Shown here: piece after piece, positions 20,420 to 32,614 of the stretch
Layout of the letters: every line of letters begins with the position of its first letter
Position numbering within the stretch: the first letter of the stretch is position 1
Origin: Heligmosomoides polygyrus polygyrus
Lineage: Eukaryota > Nematoda > Chromadorea > Rhabditida > Heligmosomidae
Direction: 5' to 3'
Length of the DNA stretch: 64,000 nucleotides
Assembly (NCBI GenBank): GCA_947396885.1
Contig: OX377203.1
Coordinates: 28,337,253 to 28,401,252 of the forward strand
The notes under the pieces: model-generated
The model's input: the letters and a program-made list of their open reading frames with translations, nothing else
Told to the model about the DNA's origin: nothing
Databases searched by the model: none
Position numbers and translations under genes: made by a program

Positions 20420-21995
20420 TGACGTTCTAGCTTGCGAGGGTATGCGGAGCGGCGATAAAGGAGGATCGTAAGGAGAGAAAGGAGGAAGTGTTGGCAGAAG
20501 CTGCAGAGTCAGGTTTGAGAATCCGCAATGCTCGCCGGAAATTCGCCAACTTCAAGACCAAAATGACCGCTCTTTGACGTCCTGACGGAACAGTCACCTC
20601 TTCCAGAAGGACCATGGAGAAGGTCATCCACGACTTTTACTCCGATCTCTTCGATAGCCACGTCCACCTGCCGCCATGCCATCTTCCGCAGGATGAATAC
20701 GTCGTTCCCTCTGTTCTCCCTTCCGAGATACGACACACCATCTCGTCGGTGAAGAAGCGTACAGCACTCCGACAAGATCAGACCCGAACAGGTGAAGAAC
20801 CTTCCACCACCTCTCGTCAACACCCCGACGCGGCTCTTCACGCGCTACCTGTCGGAGTGCAACGCTCCATAGCAGTGGACGACCAGCAGGACCATCGTGC
20901 TGTACAAGAAGGGAGACGTGCACGACATTGGCAACTATCGCCCGATCTGCCTGCTGTCCGTAGTCTACAAGGTGTTCACTCGAGTCGTCCTGAACAGGAT
21001 CAGCAGAACGGTGGACGAAGGACAGCCATGCGAACAAGCAGGATTTTGAAGAGGATTCAGCACGATCGACCACATACACACCATTACGAAGCTTATCGAA
21101 GTATTGCGAGAGTATAAGCCACCCCTCTACAGCGCCACCCTCGAAAGCGTCATGCTCGAACTAGAGTGGGAGGACATGAGAGTGAATATCGACGGCCTGG
21201 CTATTACACCATCTTCGCTTCGCTGCCGACATCGTGCTCATAACACCGAGCATCAACCAGGAGGAGCGAATGCTGGACGACTTCGTTCGTGTATGTGGGA
21301 ACGTTGGACTGCAGCTGAATTTTACGAAGACGATGTTCACGAAGAGCCGACAAGTTTCTGTTGCCCCATTCTCTGGAGCATTCGGAGATGTTCGTACAGG
21401 TAGCTAGCATGACCAACGACCTAGCACCAGAGCTGAGCAGGAGGAAACGAGCGGCTTTGAGAGCTTTCAAGAGCGTCGAAGAAGTCACGAAGAAGACGAA
21501 GAACGTCGGACTCCGTGCCCACCTATTCGACTCTACCGTTCTTGTTGCCCTAACATACGCCTCAGAAAATGGGCTATAGGAAAGCAGGATGAACACGCGA
21601 TCAGCGTCGCGGAGTGTGGAATCGAGAGAACGATGCTCGAAGTGACACCTCACGCAAGAAGGCCTCCGGAGTTCCGCGCTTTTTCATCGATCGTGGATCA
21701 GAGACGCTGGCGAATGGGCCAAGTCGTCGAAAATTAGGTGGGCCGGCCACGTAATGCGCTTCACAGGCACCCACTGGACGGGAGCCGTCACCGACTGGAT
21801 GTCAAGAGAACACCAGGACGCCCACCAACGCGCTGGTCGGACTTTTTCATGAAATCCCTGAACGAACGATATGAAGCTCTTCGTGTACCTCGACCGAGAG
21901 GGATCCATTGGAGCATTCTGACACGCGTCAGGGACGAATGGAGACGCTGCTGGCGACCGCTCGAGCAACACGATGATCAACGGGTCGACAGGTAA
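20420..21995 (+). pseudogene. Decayed RTE-type LINE, reverse transcriptase to C-terminus
   Basis: Fragments in shifting frames match the RTE group. Examples are EKVIHDFYSDLFDSHVHLPP with VLPSEIRHTISSVKKRT (20614-20760), then [19 protein letters not shown] and [12 protein letters not shown] near 20907-21005, then a finger/palm remnant. The tail at 21738-21995 reads [20 protein letters not shown] and [20 protein letters not shown], ending [17 protein letters not shown]. This is the usual order of an RTE ORF2. Many frameshifts and stops show it is dead. The upstream endonuclease was not found. Confidence 0.75.
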
Positions 21996-24015
21996 TACAA
22001 AAATGACTTTTATGGAAATGTCAGGTGGACCACCTTCCCCCCGATTGGACTTGCACCGGCAATAGGAACCGCAAGTAATTTGGGCGCTAAACTGCTGAGG
22101 AGGGTCAACACGTGGAACAGCCTTATACGACGTTTTCTATTGCACTAAGTTAGAAATTTTATGCAGCTCTGGTGCATTTTACTCCACCGGTAAATAAGCT
22201 AGGCTACATGAAATGAGTTTGCACATTCTTACGAAAACGGGTAACCAATCAATGCAGCTAAGGGTCATTCTGCGCGATGGATGCGTAACGTTAATAGGCT
22301 CTAACCATAAGGGAGTTCTATAAGTTCAACTAGGAACTTTTATATGCAGCACTTTTTTGCTGATGTGATAGATGTCAAGGGATAGCATTCCCTTAGAAAA
22401 CTTTTGAATTATGGCGTTTGGAACCAACGGAGGCGAATTTGGCAACTCGCTCCTTCACGAGCTTTGTTTTAATAACGAAGGCATACGGATGTTCGGCGAA
22501 AAGACACTTGACTAGGACTATGTTTGGCGATTATCTGTGACCGAGGCCTCTTTCACCTTTCACATGAAGATCTTTGGAACGTGTTCAGATGGGTTGCCGT
22601 TCATCTAGTATTTCTATCACTGACATTTGTAGACTTTAGACCCAACGACTACTACAATCCTTGAAGATTGACCAATGATGGTTTGTGTTGGGTTTAAAAA
22701 ACGAAATAATAATCCTTCATATCGTGAGCGCGCGAAAACTGACAGAATTTTCCTTAGAAACAAATATTAAGTACAGTAAAGTATGCAGTATGAAATAAAA
22801 GAAATCCATATTTGATTGGCGGCGTGCTATCGAATCATGATGTACACGTAGACTATACGTAGATTAGTGGGCTCTCACTATTATGGCATCAGATGTTGTA
22901 CTCAATCTTTTTAGGCGCATCCAATAAGAAGAAAGAAACTAATGGATTATCAGCTTCTTCACAGCAGTGACGTACGCGCTTCCTTTTCATTCGTAACGTC
23001 TATTATTTACTCTTATAAATACTGTTATAAAGAGTTCCCTCCACATTAGCTTCGGTAACGCAACCATTCATATATGTGCCATTGCGATGCGCTTATCCTC
23101 TTAAAAAAGAAATACACTGGAAGGATGCAAAAGGAATGAACAAGGATTAGGAAATGGAGGGAAGGAGTCCAGCGAGCTACAGATAGCAGCGCTGAAGGAA
23201 ATAGAGGAGGGAAGAAGAGCAGGACAGGAACACGAACCGGTGCAATCCTAGTTGCTGATGGCCGCTCGTAAACGATTCTCCAACATAGCGAAACACAATA
23301 AATCGGCGACAATATGTAGAAGTAAGTAAACTACTCTGACCTGGTTGCCCACATAGACTCAGTTTGCGAGTTCCTAATCGGGAAAGGACCGCACTCGGTG
23401 CAAATCTACTCAGCGAAGATGGGGAGATTACTAGACACTGTCAACGCATCTTCAAGCAGCTAAACAGATAACATCGGTAAAATGAAATTAAAATAGGCCA
23501 AGACACCATCAATCGTTTTCGGCACAGGCAAGACGATGTACTTCACGTACATACTAATCATTTACAAACGTCAGGTCCTAGCTCACAACTGTTATATATT
23601 CTCATGTTTTCTGCGTTATTTATTATTTACCCTGATTTCGTTAGTGCAGTTGTTTTCTGTGGAATAAGTGAGTCCGATAAATTTCAGAACTACACACATT
23701 CAGTTCTTATGAAATCGTTTAAGGGTGGCACCACCAACTAGAATTGCACCCACGAACCTTCAAAGACCGCTGTTCATTAAATTGTTATCCGAAGAGGCAG
23801 ACGCGTCACAGTCCAAGCAAAAGCTTTGTGTTCCATAGAACCGATCAAGTTGAGGGTTTAGTGGAAGTGGGGAGCGGTTACATCACCGTTTTTTGTTGAA
23901 TAACAACAATGACTCAAGGGTTACCAGATACTATTAGCATCATGCCAAGAATTAAGGGAAGTCCATATTAAAAAAATGCAACAAATTCTGCTTCTATTAA
24001 AGGGAAGGAATCACG
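21996..24015. other. Intergenic, about 2 kb, no gene recognised
   Basis: AT-rich unique-looking sequence. Open frames are short, carry no recognisable domain and show no exon pattern. No repeats shared with other parts of the window were noticed. Confidence 0.45.
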
Positions 24016-24373
24016 TTGAGTACTTTGCTTTACATTTTACAGAGGCAGATCACAACTACAACCGGAAGTATGAGCTACAGGGATTCAAAGAGCTTCAGAA
24101 GTGATCGAGATGAATGGGAAACAAGCAGCTCGAGACGAAAATGGAAGAGCGAAAGCTCGAGAAAAAGGGGGGTTAGTTACTCCTCGATCTTCTTCAAAAA
24201 TGTCCACAACAAGGAGCACACACCTTCAGCATACCGTGAGCGTTTTTAAGTACAAAACGGCGACATTGCAGGGCAACGTGACTAGCTCGACTGATACGGC
24301 GACTCAGTCCAGTGTGTCTAGAAAATCGGAGCACGTTAAGAGTAGAAATGTGTCGGAGGGTAAGGTTTCATAA
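24016..24373 (+). other. Possible exon with an Arg/Ser-rich frame
   Basis: A TTTTACAG acceptor-like site at about 24034-24041 precedes a frame rich in Ser, Arg and Asp (SYRDSKSFRSDRDEWE, then SSSRRKWKSESSRKRG), open to 24249. A second frame (24101-24373) overlaps it and is also Ser/Thr/Lys-rich. The composition recalls RS-type or disordered tails. There is no matching neighbouring exon, so this may be an isolated exon, a retrocopy fragment or chance. Confidence 0.2.
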
Positions 24374-24394
24374 CCACTTCCTTTGTAAATAGAC

Positions 24395-25935
24395 CCTTTT
24401 CGATTTGAGCTGGACACTATGAAATGAGCAAAAAAAACTTTTGAAGAAGTCAGATGAAATTTGTGTTCGAAAAAAGTTCAATAACCGTAACAGTTGCCCT
24501 TATCGCAAAATTTGTTTGATTGAATGAATAAACATTGTTTAGAGAACACTGCAAAAATATCTATTACGAATCTTCAAAGAAGTCTTTTAAAGCGTTTACA
24601 ATATCATTCCAATCAATATTGCGTTGCATCAATATTGCGGACGATTTTATCTTATTTATTTGTTCCTTTTCCAGAGCACATTTTTATTCCTCGCATGTTA
24701 GAACAAAACGGAAAATGTTTATGAAGTTCAAAAAACAGCGATTTCATTTATTTATTCAAGCAAATGGTAGTGCATTCAATATGAAGCATTAAACACAAAC
24801 ATTTGAACAAAAAGACAGTTATAAGACAAACGATTAACCAGGCTGTAAGCTCAGAAAGAAACTTATGAATAACACTCTAATAAAGATAAAAAGGAAAGCG
24901 CGGACTGCAATTTGATTTTTTTGACTAGGTATTAAATGTCCTGTCCTAAGAAATACCACAACATCTGTTTGTTTGTTTCACCTAAGTTATTTTATAAAGC
25001 CTTTAAAACATTAAAAACATTATGTCCATTTAGTATAATTATTTTTGAGGAGATCCTGTATAGATGAGATTTTTAGGATACATTTCTTGAATAAAGAAGT
25101 TGTCTTGATTTTCCCAAAAAGTGTAGAAGATAAAGAACGTTCAGCTTCACTTGAAAAGTGTCTTGTTATACCAAATATGCTATATAATTGTTATTAGAAA
25201 TTCTGTGAACAGTTCCCGATATGTGAAACAACTATTTAATATCAAATCAAATTTTTCAAATTTATGTATCAAATTTTGTATCAAATGTATCAAAATTTTC
25301 TTTTTTAAGGAAAAACAATGATTGAAATTTTGTCAAAATTAAATTCTATTTTGAAAAGCAGGCAGGTAGCAGTTATAGTGTACTGAAGGGAAAGTAGCGT
25401 CATGCACTCAACTAGATTGTCGCGATTTTTATTTGAATGGTTGCAAAGTACATATGTTTTCGAGGAGTAGCACAGGTGCAACACAGGTAAATGATAAATC
25501 AAGAACAAATGTAAAGGACACATATACCCTCACACCTCTGTTTCAAATAAGCAACACCTACACTATCCAACAAATAAAATCGCTACGATCTAGTCGAGTG
25601 CATAGTGTGATCTAATTTTTCTGCCGTAAATGATTGCTTGCCTTAAATGATTGTTATAAACACTTGAGTTCTTCATGGAGAGGCAATTTACTTTAGTTCC
25701 TTTCCATGAGGAATTAAAGTCTTCATATCATTTCAGACCAAAATTCCAAAGAAAGCTATAGTACATTTTCCTTTAAAAATTATCCAAACCGTGTTGGGAA
25801 GTCTCCAGTTGAATCTGCAGCCGCTCGCTCGTTTTGATTGAGAAGATGCTCAGTTTGGTTTTAAATATGTCTAGCTTCCGTAGAAGTGGGTCAAATTTGG
25901 ACTGCGAAGTGACCAGCTTGACATGAAAATGGTTT
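24395..25935. mobile_element. Long foldback element, copy 2 (diverged)
   Basis: The right end CAGCTTGACATGAAAATGGTTTACG resembles the right ends at 19.88 and 59.59 kb, and the left side has TTTTCGATTTGAGCTGGACAC. The interior shares ACACTATCCAACAAATAAAATCGC and GTCGCGATTTTTATTTGAATGGTTGC with copy 1. Boundaries are approximate and the element may itself contain insertions. Confidence 0.4.
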
Positions 25936-26463
25936 ACGTAAACAAAAACTGAGGATGGACAGCGCTTCAGAGCACAAGTTCGCTGAGGCCATCCCCATGT
26001 TTTTCGTGTAAATTAAGCGAATTACATGTGTCTATAAGGAGCTTCCTAAGGATGACTGCGAATATTGTAATTAGGCGGAACTTGGGCTTTATTCAAGAGG
26101 CTTTAGAATCAGTGAATGTTGTCCTTCTTCTTTTTTACACACAAAATTCGGAAGGAGATTCAAATATTCTATCAAATAGAATTCTGTGAACAGGCCGCTA
26201 TTGTCGTAATGAAATTGACGTTCCAGATCAAAGCAGAACACTCAGTCAAACACAGACGTGAGTTCAGCAAATCGTAGGTGGAGCTTTCTCTTTGTCGGCG
26301 TTAAAGAGTGTTTGCAGGAAAAATGTTGACACGCCTTCCTCTGCTCAGTCGGAAAACGTAACAAGAGTCTCGGTACGGTAGTTCAGTGAATGAACTTTTG
26401 GAAGCGGTCATTGTTCATCCATATTTCAGGCGCTCGGTATCTAACAAAGGCTGAGTATTCCAG
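25936..26463. other. Intergenic, no gene recognised
   Basis: Only short frames without motifs. Confidence 0.4.
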
Positions 26464-27222
26464 TTATAAGTGGGACATTGTTCTCGAAAACGAAAAACCT
26501 AGTAACCTATTTTTTCGCTCAGTATACCCATTGAAATAAACGACTGAGATTTGTGCAGAGCCTTTTCTACCGCAACTGAATGCATCACCATACACAACCG
26601 CAATGACCGCCTGCATCCTTGGCCTGAAGCGCTCGCACGCTCTCTTTAGAAGAGCGCTGTCCATATTTGTGAGTGCTGCTTCAACAGCGGTGCGAAAAGA
26701 CGTGCCATTAGGGTGCCTCATCCTGCTGGCATCCCCTCCGACTACGCTCCGAACATACTAGCCAAGAGGATTCAAATCCGGTTTATCTGGGGGCCCGAAC
26801 TTCTTGGACCAAAACATGTTCAAGTTATCGAGCAGCCGGTTTTGGACTAAATGGCTCGTGTGAGTCGGTGCGCCGTCCTGCTGGAATCTGCAAAACTCGC
26901 AGGTTAACTCATCAAGGTCCTCCAGAATCAGCGCCCGAGCTTCTCCACCACTGCCCACAGTACTTGACACGAGTTCCCACGAATGGAATTTCCTCGCTTC
27001 GTTTGCGGAACCTTCCTCAGACTCCTCAGAAGCATTGTGCCTGACCGCAAGATGTAAACGATTGATCTCGAGTACCCGAGGAATTGAATTATTCAGCTGG
27101 CGAACACACAGTACGAATACGTTCAATAATCGCGGCTCTTCGGTTCTACTTTGCAATTGAATGCGAAATCGAGGCCCTTCTGTTTGCAAGAGGTTTCTGA
27201 CTTTCAAGGGCGCAAATCGCAA
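26464..27222 (-). pseudogene. Tc1/mariner-superfamily transposase remnant
   Basis: The minus strand reads CRFQQDGAPTHTSHLVQNRLL, containing the second catalytic Asp in the QDGAPTHT motif. It then reads FWSKKFGPPDKPDLNPLG, the third-motif region, followed after a stop by SRMRHPNGTSFRTAVEAALT and RACERFRPRMQAVIAV, a typical transposase C-terminus. Where relatives have PLDYYVW this copy has a stop (near 26758). The N-terminal DNA-binding part is not recognisable upstream of about 27020. Dead copy. Confidence 0.7.
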
Positions 27223-27646
27223 CCTCTGGAATCTTCTAGCGGAACTACGGCATGGCGACTTTGGGTGTAAATCTGTTCGGATTTAAGCGCTGCAACATAT
27301 ACATATATCCCCTAAATTATACCCTTTTTAATAGGTGACGTTAAATCATATCAATAGTATCCTATCGACCAATAACACTAATATGAGGGCCATAAACAGC
27401 CCTTGGTTTTTTGTACAAAAGCACCTAAAAGGTAAAAGAGAATCTCCAGCAAATTCGTTTGGCTCTACCAGCATTGTAAATATTTTATTGCGCTACTACG
27501 AGGACCAGATGTTTTCGAAGTTCCGATGCCTGTGCATGGTTCTGATGCCATCAGGTCGAACCGAAGTCTCCACTGCTTTCCGATTTTAACTTCAAACGAT
27601 CCTCGTGACGACTTCTCATTTGATAGTAGTGCTTGGATGAAGGAAC
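27223..27646. other. Intergenic, no gene recognised
   Basis: One plus-strand frame (27335-27589) of 84 codons lacks motifs. Nothing else was seen. Confidence 0.35.
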
Positions 27647-27960
27647 CCTTTATTTATTAGATAATAACATAAGGGATAGAGATAAAGGACGGCGTTACTC
27701 AATCCCGTTTGGGATGCGCCACGCATTCCACTTCTACGGGATGTCGTGGGGGAGACTTAAATGCGTATTTGTTCATACAATGATTTGTGGTGGCCAGCTG
27801 ATGAAGAGCGATCTGTCTTTCCCAGACAAGTTTGGTACCAACTCACCGACCCCGGAGAGATGGCTTGATTGGCCTGGGCGGGGAATCCGAACCACGAACC
27901 TGGTATCGGGTGCACGCGACAGCCCGTACCTCAGCCGACTGCGCTGCACGCGCCCCTAAC
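27647..27960 (-). mobile_element. tRNA-derived SINE, family 2
   Basis: On the minus strand the head reads GGGGCGCGTGCAGCGCAGTC with GGCTGAGG (A-box-like), then GGTTCGTGGTTCGGATTCC (B-box-like). The body follows, with GGCCACCACAAATC, GCGTGGCGCATCCCAAACGG and the tail GGACGGCG to TTTATC. It aligns along its full length with the plus-strand copy at 61240-61550. Weaker copies lie at 32130-32385 and 46775-46985. Confidence 0.75.
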
Positions 27961-28514
27961 TCAGGACATATTCGCAAAAAATCATTTCTTGCCCTCACTC
28001 TCATTCATCACTCTTATCCCCATATTCTGTGTACTGCAATCCACGGGCTTGCCTTCAAAATCCTTTATGAGCTGTGCCACTCGTAGTTCATTATACGCCA
28101 AAAGCGAAAGTGTCACGGAAGCGTCGCGACATATCGAGGGAGCTTGCTCTTCCCATATTTTTCTGAAATGAGCGTACTTTATTGGCCATGATCTGCTCAT
28201 TGTGATGTAGAATTACCTTTTTGAAAAGAAAACTCCTCCATTAATAAAGGAAGAAACCGCAGGTTGCCCTTGGCACTTTATCTGTCGAGGCACCACGTTG
28301 TAGAGTATAAACTAACGAGAAGTGAACATCGTTCTTTACAGAAAAACTTCACTGTTAGCAACGGCTTTAAAGCTTTTTGCACAGATACTCTTTATAAAAA
28401 TAACAGATACAGATACTACAAATCTACTGAATCGACTATTTATTAGGCTATGGTATCCTGCTACTTGTGCATTTTTTCAAATTTATTTCTCTCGTTCCAT
28501 ACATATAGCAACTA
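27961..28514. other. Intergenic, no gene recognised
   Basis: Short frames on both strands, none with motifs. Confidence 0.35.
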
Positions 28515-29105
28515 ACGAACATATGCACCATTATTATCTACAACATATTGCCATTTGTCACGTAATTTGTAAACTCCGCTTCTATAGATTTCATGGAGTT
28601 TTGAGAGAAAATCAGCGGGACACTTTTCAAGTTGCTCTCTGTCGTCTAGTTGCTCTCCTGCTAATAATTCTACAACGAAAGAAACAGACTGTAGTCCGTT
28701 GGATCAAGGTCCGGTGAACACGGTGGTGGGCCAGAATATGCCATCGGAAACAATGGAGTTTTTTCTGAGTCCCCCTTGCAACATGTGGACACGCATTGTC
28801 GTAAAGGAGGAAGATCTTGTCTTGGTTCCCTCAAAGAGCTGCGTTAACGCGATTCAACTACCTGTGACTCCTCTGCAATTCCACCAGACACTGAGCATCA
28901 CCTTTTTTGGGTGAAGTTTCGGTCATGGCGTGGGAATTCCTGCATCGCCGCGACTGAGCCACTGAAGCTTTCGCATGTGATTTACGTAGACTACCCTCTT
29001 TTCGCCGTCAGTGACCAGGTTCTCGAGCCAAAAAAATTATTCACAAAGTCAGGAAGTCCATGCACGCATCCTGGCAATAGTGCTCCTGTATAGGACTCAG
29101 TGGTG
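28515..29105 (-). pseudogene. Mariner transposase remnant, N-terminus missing
   Basis: The minus strand reads WLENLVTDGEKRVVYVNHMRK, then QWLSRGDAG, HPKKVMLSVWWNC, LLYDNACPHVARGTQKKL (second catalytic Asp motif, DNACPHVA), a shifted SPDLDPTDYSLF region and the C-terminal DKWQYVVDNNGAYV. In order, this is the catalytic half of a mariner (DD34D) transposase. The first-Asp motif TGDEK is altered to TDGEK, and several frameshifts are present. The helix-turn-helix half was not found. Confidence 0.75.
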
Positions 29106-29439
29106 TGACAGGATATAATAGGTTCCCGATTCTGATTTCCTTATTATTACGTTATTAATTTATGACGTCAATAGTGGTAAATGTAGGTCATAGGTCATCC
29201 TATGTATCCGTTATGGGGAGAAGGCTATAGAACATTTTCAAAAATTTGGCAAAACGCCAACGTGAGTGGCGGGTAGGTTTCCTTACGATCAAGTATCAAA
29301 TCGTGTGAGGAAAACCTTAACAAAGGCTGGAGCGTTAAGCACTAAAATAACGGAAGGACGTCCGACCTTTTCGGCTCGCAGTTTCCCTATGCGAGATCCT
29401 GCGAAAGAGCAATAGGTCGTTTTCTCTTATTCACCTCAA

Positions 29440-29955
29440 GAATTACGGATCTATCCTAGTCCGGGGGGCCAGATAATTAAAAATTTGGTAACAAAATGAA
29501 TTGAGACTTACCGAGCTGCTCCTGGACAACAAGATGAAACCAAAAAGAAACCAAAAAACGAAAGAATAAATAAAAAATTAAAAATCGCCGCGGTTTTACA
29601 TCCGACTCGGCGGGCAAAGAGCGACGAAATGGAGGCATACCGCGTACCTACCACCGGCTAACATGTTATAACCAGTATCTAACATGGTGAGGAGGGCGCA
29701 TGAAGCCGCATGCCGCGTGCTGACTGCGGCCTGACATGTTATAACCAGGATCTAACATGGTAAGGAGGGCACACAACTTTGCCGAATTACAACCGCAACA
29801 AATGTGATTTTTCGTATTTTTCTTTGCGACTTTTTTTGTTTAGGTCCCATGTTGCTCTGCAGGAGCCGCTTGGTAAGTCTCAAATGGATTTGATACATAT
29901 ATTACTTTTTAGTTATGTGGCCCCCCCGGAATAGGATAGATCCAGAATTACTAGT
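29440..29955. mobile_element. Non-autonomous inverted-repeat element, family 1, full copy
   Basis: Left end GGATCTATCCTAGTCCGGGG (from about 29449) and right end CCCCCGGAATAGGATAGATCC (to about 29944) are complementary over about 30 bp including flanking bases. The interior contains GCCGCGGTTTTA and a direct repeat of ACATGTTATAACCAG with TCTAACATGGT (about 29660-29765). No coding frame. The same body occurs at 11208-11760. Confidence 0.7.
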
Positions 29956-30736
29956 ACGTGCGAAGATCAGGCTGTATACTATTATATATGGGATAATATA
30001 AGCCTTCGTCCGAAATGTTTTGAACCTTCGCAGCAACTTGCTGTCCTTGCACGATTTAAAACTATATCCCGTTCCCTACTTCCGATCCCTACACGTGAAC
30101 TCAAACTATTCAAGCAAAGGTATGCAGTCATTCTGCCACTCGTAATCGTCTCGTATTACAGTATTATCGCCAAGCTCGCCCCTCAGCTAGCCCCGCCCAT
30201 TCGGGCGAGTTGTCCGCTGAGGCGTGTTTGAATTCTCCATCTGCGGGAAAATTCAATAGCACGGCACCTACTCGTCTCTTTTCTTCCCTTCTAAGGTGTG
30301 TTGAGTTGGTCTTCGAGTTTATTTCGATCAGATAACCGAGCGTCCTTGAGTCTTGAGACAGGATCATTGACCGATAGGGCGCTGCAAGCTACTTGTAAAT
30401 CGGAAGCACTGCGAGTGAAATTGCGAGTGTTCCTTCGAAATCGAGTGAGGAAGGGTTAGAGTTATGATTCCTCTTTCCGGCTGGAGTCAGCACAAATAAG
30501 TCTCGTCGTTGCGGAACTCACGGAGTGGAGTGGGTCGGGATGTTTCCAATGTACTAGGTTGTAGGGGACGGCCTCGCCGTTCATGATTTCTAACTTCAAA
30601 TGATTATAGCTTTTCGTGGAGTACCGCTGCTGCCAGTGAAATCCGCTAGTAGCAGACTTTTAGTTGTGGACGATTGGGAAGTTAGAGCTCATGAACTGTG
30701 AGAGGGCATTCTTGCACCACTCTGTACACGGTGAGA
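29956..30736. other. Intergenic, no gene recognised
   Basis: Contains a CGCCCATTCGGGCG palindrome near 30186-30199, and short frames without motifs. Confidence 0.35.
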
Positions 30737-31297
30737 AGTCTCGGTGCAATCCCCGGTCGGGGGGGGGGGGGGGGCAGTCCATTATGAATTGTTAACGATA
30801 GCTACGCATGTGTACATACAACATCCAATACAACATATGAATGCCTCAACTTACCTGATCCCCTCCCTTGGAAATGTTCGAGTGTTCCGCTGAAACATTG
30901 AAAAAGTTTTAATATGAGACTATCCACGGTGGAGGGGGGGGGGGGCACTATGCACTGCAGCACAGTTGTGATCCAAAACTCTATTTGCTTTGGAAAGAAA
31001 TCGCAAACCGCTATCCACTAATTGATTAAGGTAATAACGTTGCTTTAACGTGTTTTCGTGGTTTTATAGTATTGTAATTGTTACAGGTTTCTTTAAATTT
31101 GCTGTGTTTTCATTACTCCCTCCCCCCTCCCCCCGACTAGGAAAGCAATTTAGAAAGCTGATTTTGGTATTGTAAGGACAGCAATGGGTAATGTAAGCAT
31201 ATTTATACATATTCATATGTTGTGGTGCATGTTGCATTTCTTTAGAAGTTGAAATGGACTGCCCCCCCCCCCCCTGACAGGGATTGCACCGAAGTCT
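30737..31297. mobile_element. Inverted-repeat element with G-run/C-run ends, family 2
   Basis: The left end reads GTCTCGGTGCAATCCCCGGTC, then a G-run of about 17, then CAGTCCATT. The right end is its complement: AATGGACTG, a C-run of about 14, TGACAGGGATTGCACCGAAG. The inverted repeats span about 45 bp. Further G- and C-runs inside (about 30935 and 31120) may mark nested or duplicated ends. No transposase. Confidence 0.65.
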
Positions 31298-32129
31298 CCT
31301 CTGAAAGCATTCCAAGATGCGAAAAATAACGCTGTTAAAGCTTCATATGTGGGGGTCACGCGAAACCAAGCCAACCCCAGGCCCTACAATTTTTAGATAA
31401 GTTCGACGATGTCTTATTTTGTATTTGACAAGTAAAAGTTGCCACTAAGAAAGGTCGCAACTTTTACGTATTAGAGCAGTACACATTTTCAGCAGATTTT
31501 GCTTTGTCCTCAAAATTCCATCGCCACGTATCTGCTCTAATTTACTAGCTCGCTCACTAGATTCCATTGTGAATTATACCGCAGAAGATCACCAATTACC
31601 AAAAGTGGTCATTTGAAACTCCGCGATGGTTCTTGAAAACTAGTCGCTTCACCGATCTTTACAATAAAAATATTGTTTCGAAAAAAGTTCTTCTTCAACT
31701 AAAAAGGAATCCAGAGGTTGCTCTTTCTTACCACGTCCCTTTGTCGAGGCGCTAGACCTCGTGATGAAGATTAAGTAAGGTGGTACTATTCTTGGTTTTA
31801 GTATGAAAGGGAGGGCGAACATTTACGGCGACCTTTTTTTAGTTTCTTGAATCTTACTGTTCTAGAGCTATTTTACTATGTGAGAGTACGTCACCGTTAG
31901 AAGTCGCAACACATTACCCCATTGTGGGTTGCGGAATGGAACATCCTCGATTTTACAGGAAGCTATGCTTGACCCAACCTCGAACCGTACTGTTCCCGCT
32001 CTTTTTTACTCTTTTTTCATGCAAACGGCGGAGCGACCACTCTCTTTTATAATGATGGCAGAAATAGAGCTGATCATATACGAAGTCAAGTAACGTATCT
32101 AACAATACAACAAGCAGTGGGATGAGTAA
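31298..32129. other. Intergenic, no gene recognised
   Basis: Contains no frame above about 60 codons with motif support. Confidence 0.4.
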
Positions 32130-32385
32130 TAGATGTAGGTGGTCGCCAATCTCTTATGGGATGCGCCACGCTTTCGTACTTTACTGAACATCGCATAAGC
32201 AGTTTTGCAGTTGTGTTTTGGTAATCAAATCAGTGTATTACTCTTCGCGAACAAGTCTGGAAGCAACTCAACAGCCAATGCAGAAAGTAAGGCAGGGGTG
32301 GTTAAGGGCCCCTCGAACCAGAAATCTTGATTCGGTGTGTATAGCCGGCGCTTCCTTCAACTAAGCCAACACGCTGCATGAAAAA
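32130..32385 (-). mobile_element. SINE family 2, diverged copy
   Basis: Shares GGTGGTCGCC, TCTTATGGGATGCGCCACGC and the body order with the 27.65 kb copy. A decayed tRNA-like head (CCTCGAACCAGAAATC, GCTTCCTTCAACTAAGCC) sits at the right side in the same orientation. It lies about 230 bp upstream of smc-4. Confidence 0.5.
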
Positions 32386-32585
32386 AGCATGCTGCACCAT
32401 AAATGGTACTGTATGAGTGCTTTGTCGGTTGCAAACCACCTCTTCGGATGTATACTGGCCAGGGTCATATTGTGATCTCTGAAAAACGCATTGGCCAAAA
32501 GAATGTCATCGTAGTCCTGCATGATGTTTAATGGTTTCTTCAACTGCTCTTTGCAGGCATTGGTGTTGGTGGCCAGGGTCTCTTT

Positions 32586-32614
32586 ATCCGCACCTTTTCT
32601 ATTCTTGAAATAGA
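32586..32614 (+). promoter_or_regulatory. Possible trans-splice acceptor upstream of smc-4
   Basis: A T-rich stretch (CCTTTTCTATTCTTGAAATAG) ends in AG at 32612-32613, one base before the presumed ATG. Nematode mRNAs often receive a spliced leader at such sites, giving almost no 5' UTR. The match to TTTTCAG is only moderate, so this is inference. Confidence 0.35.

Noticed and set aside
27840..27958. tRNA-like sequence on the minus strand
   Set aside because: Same reason: it is part of a full-length dispersed SINE that also occurs at 61240.
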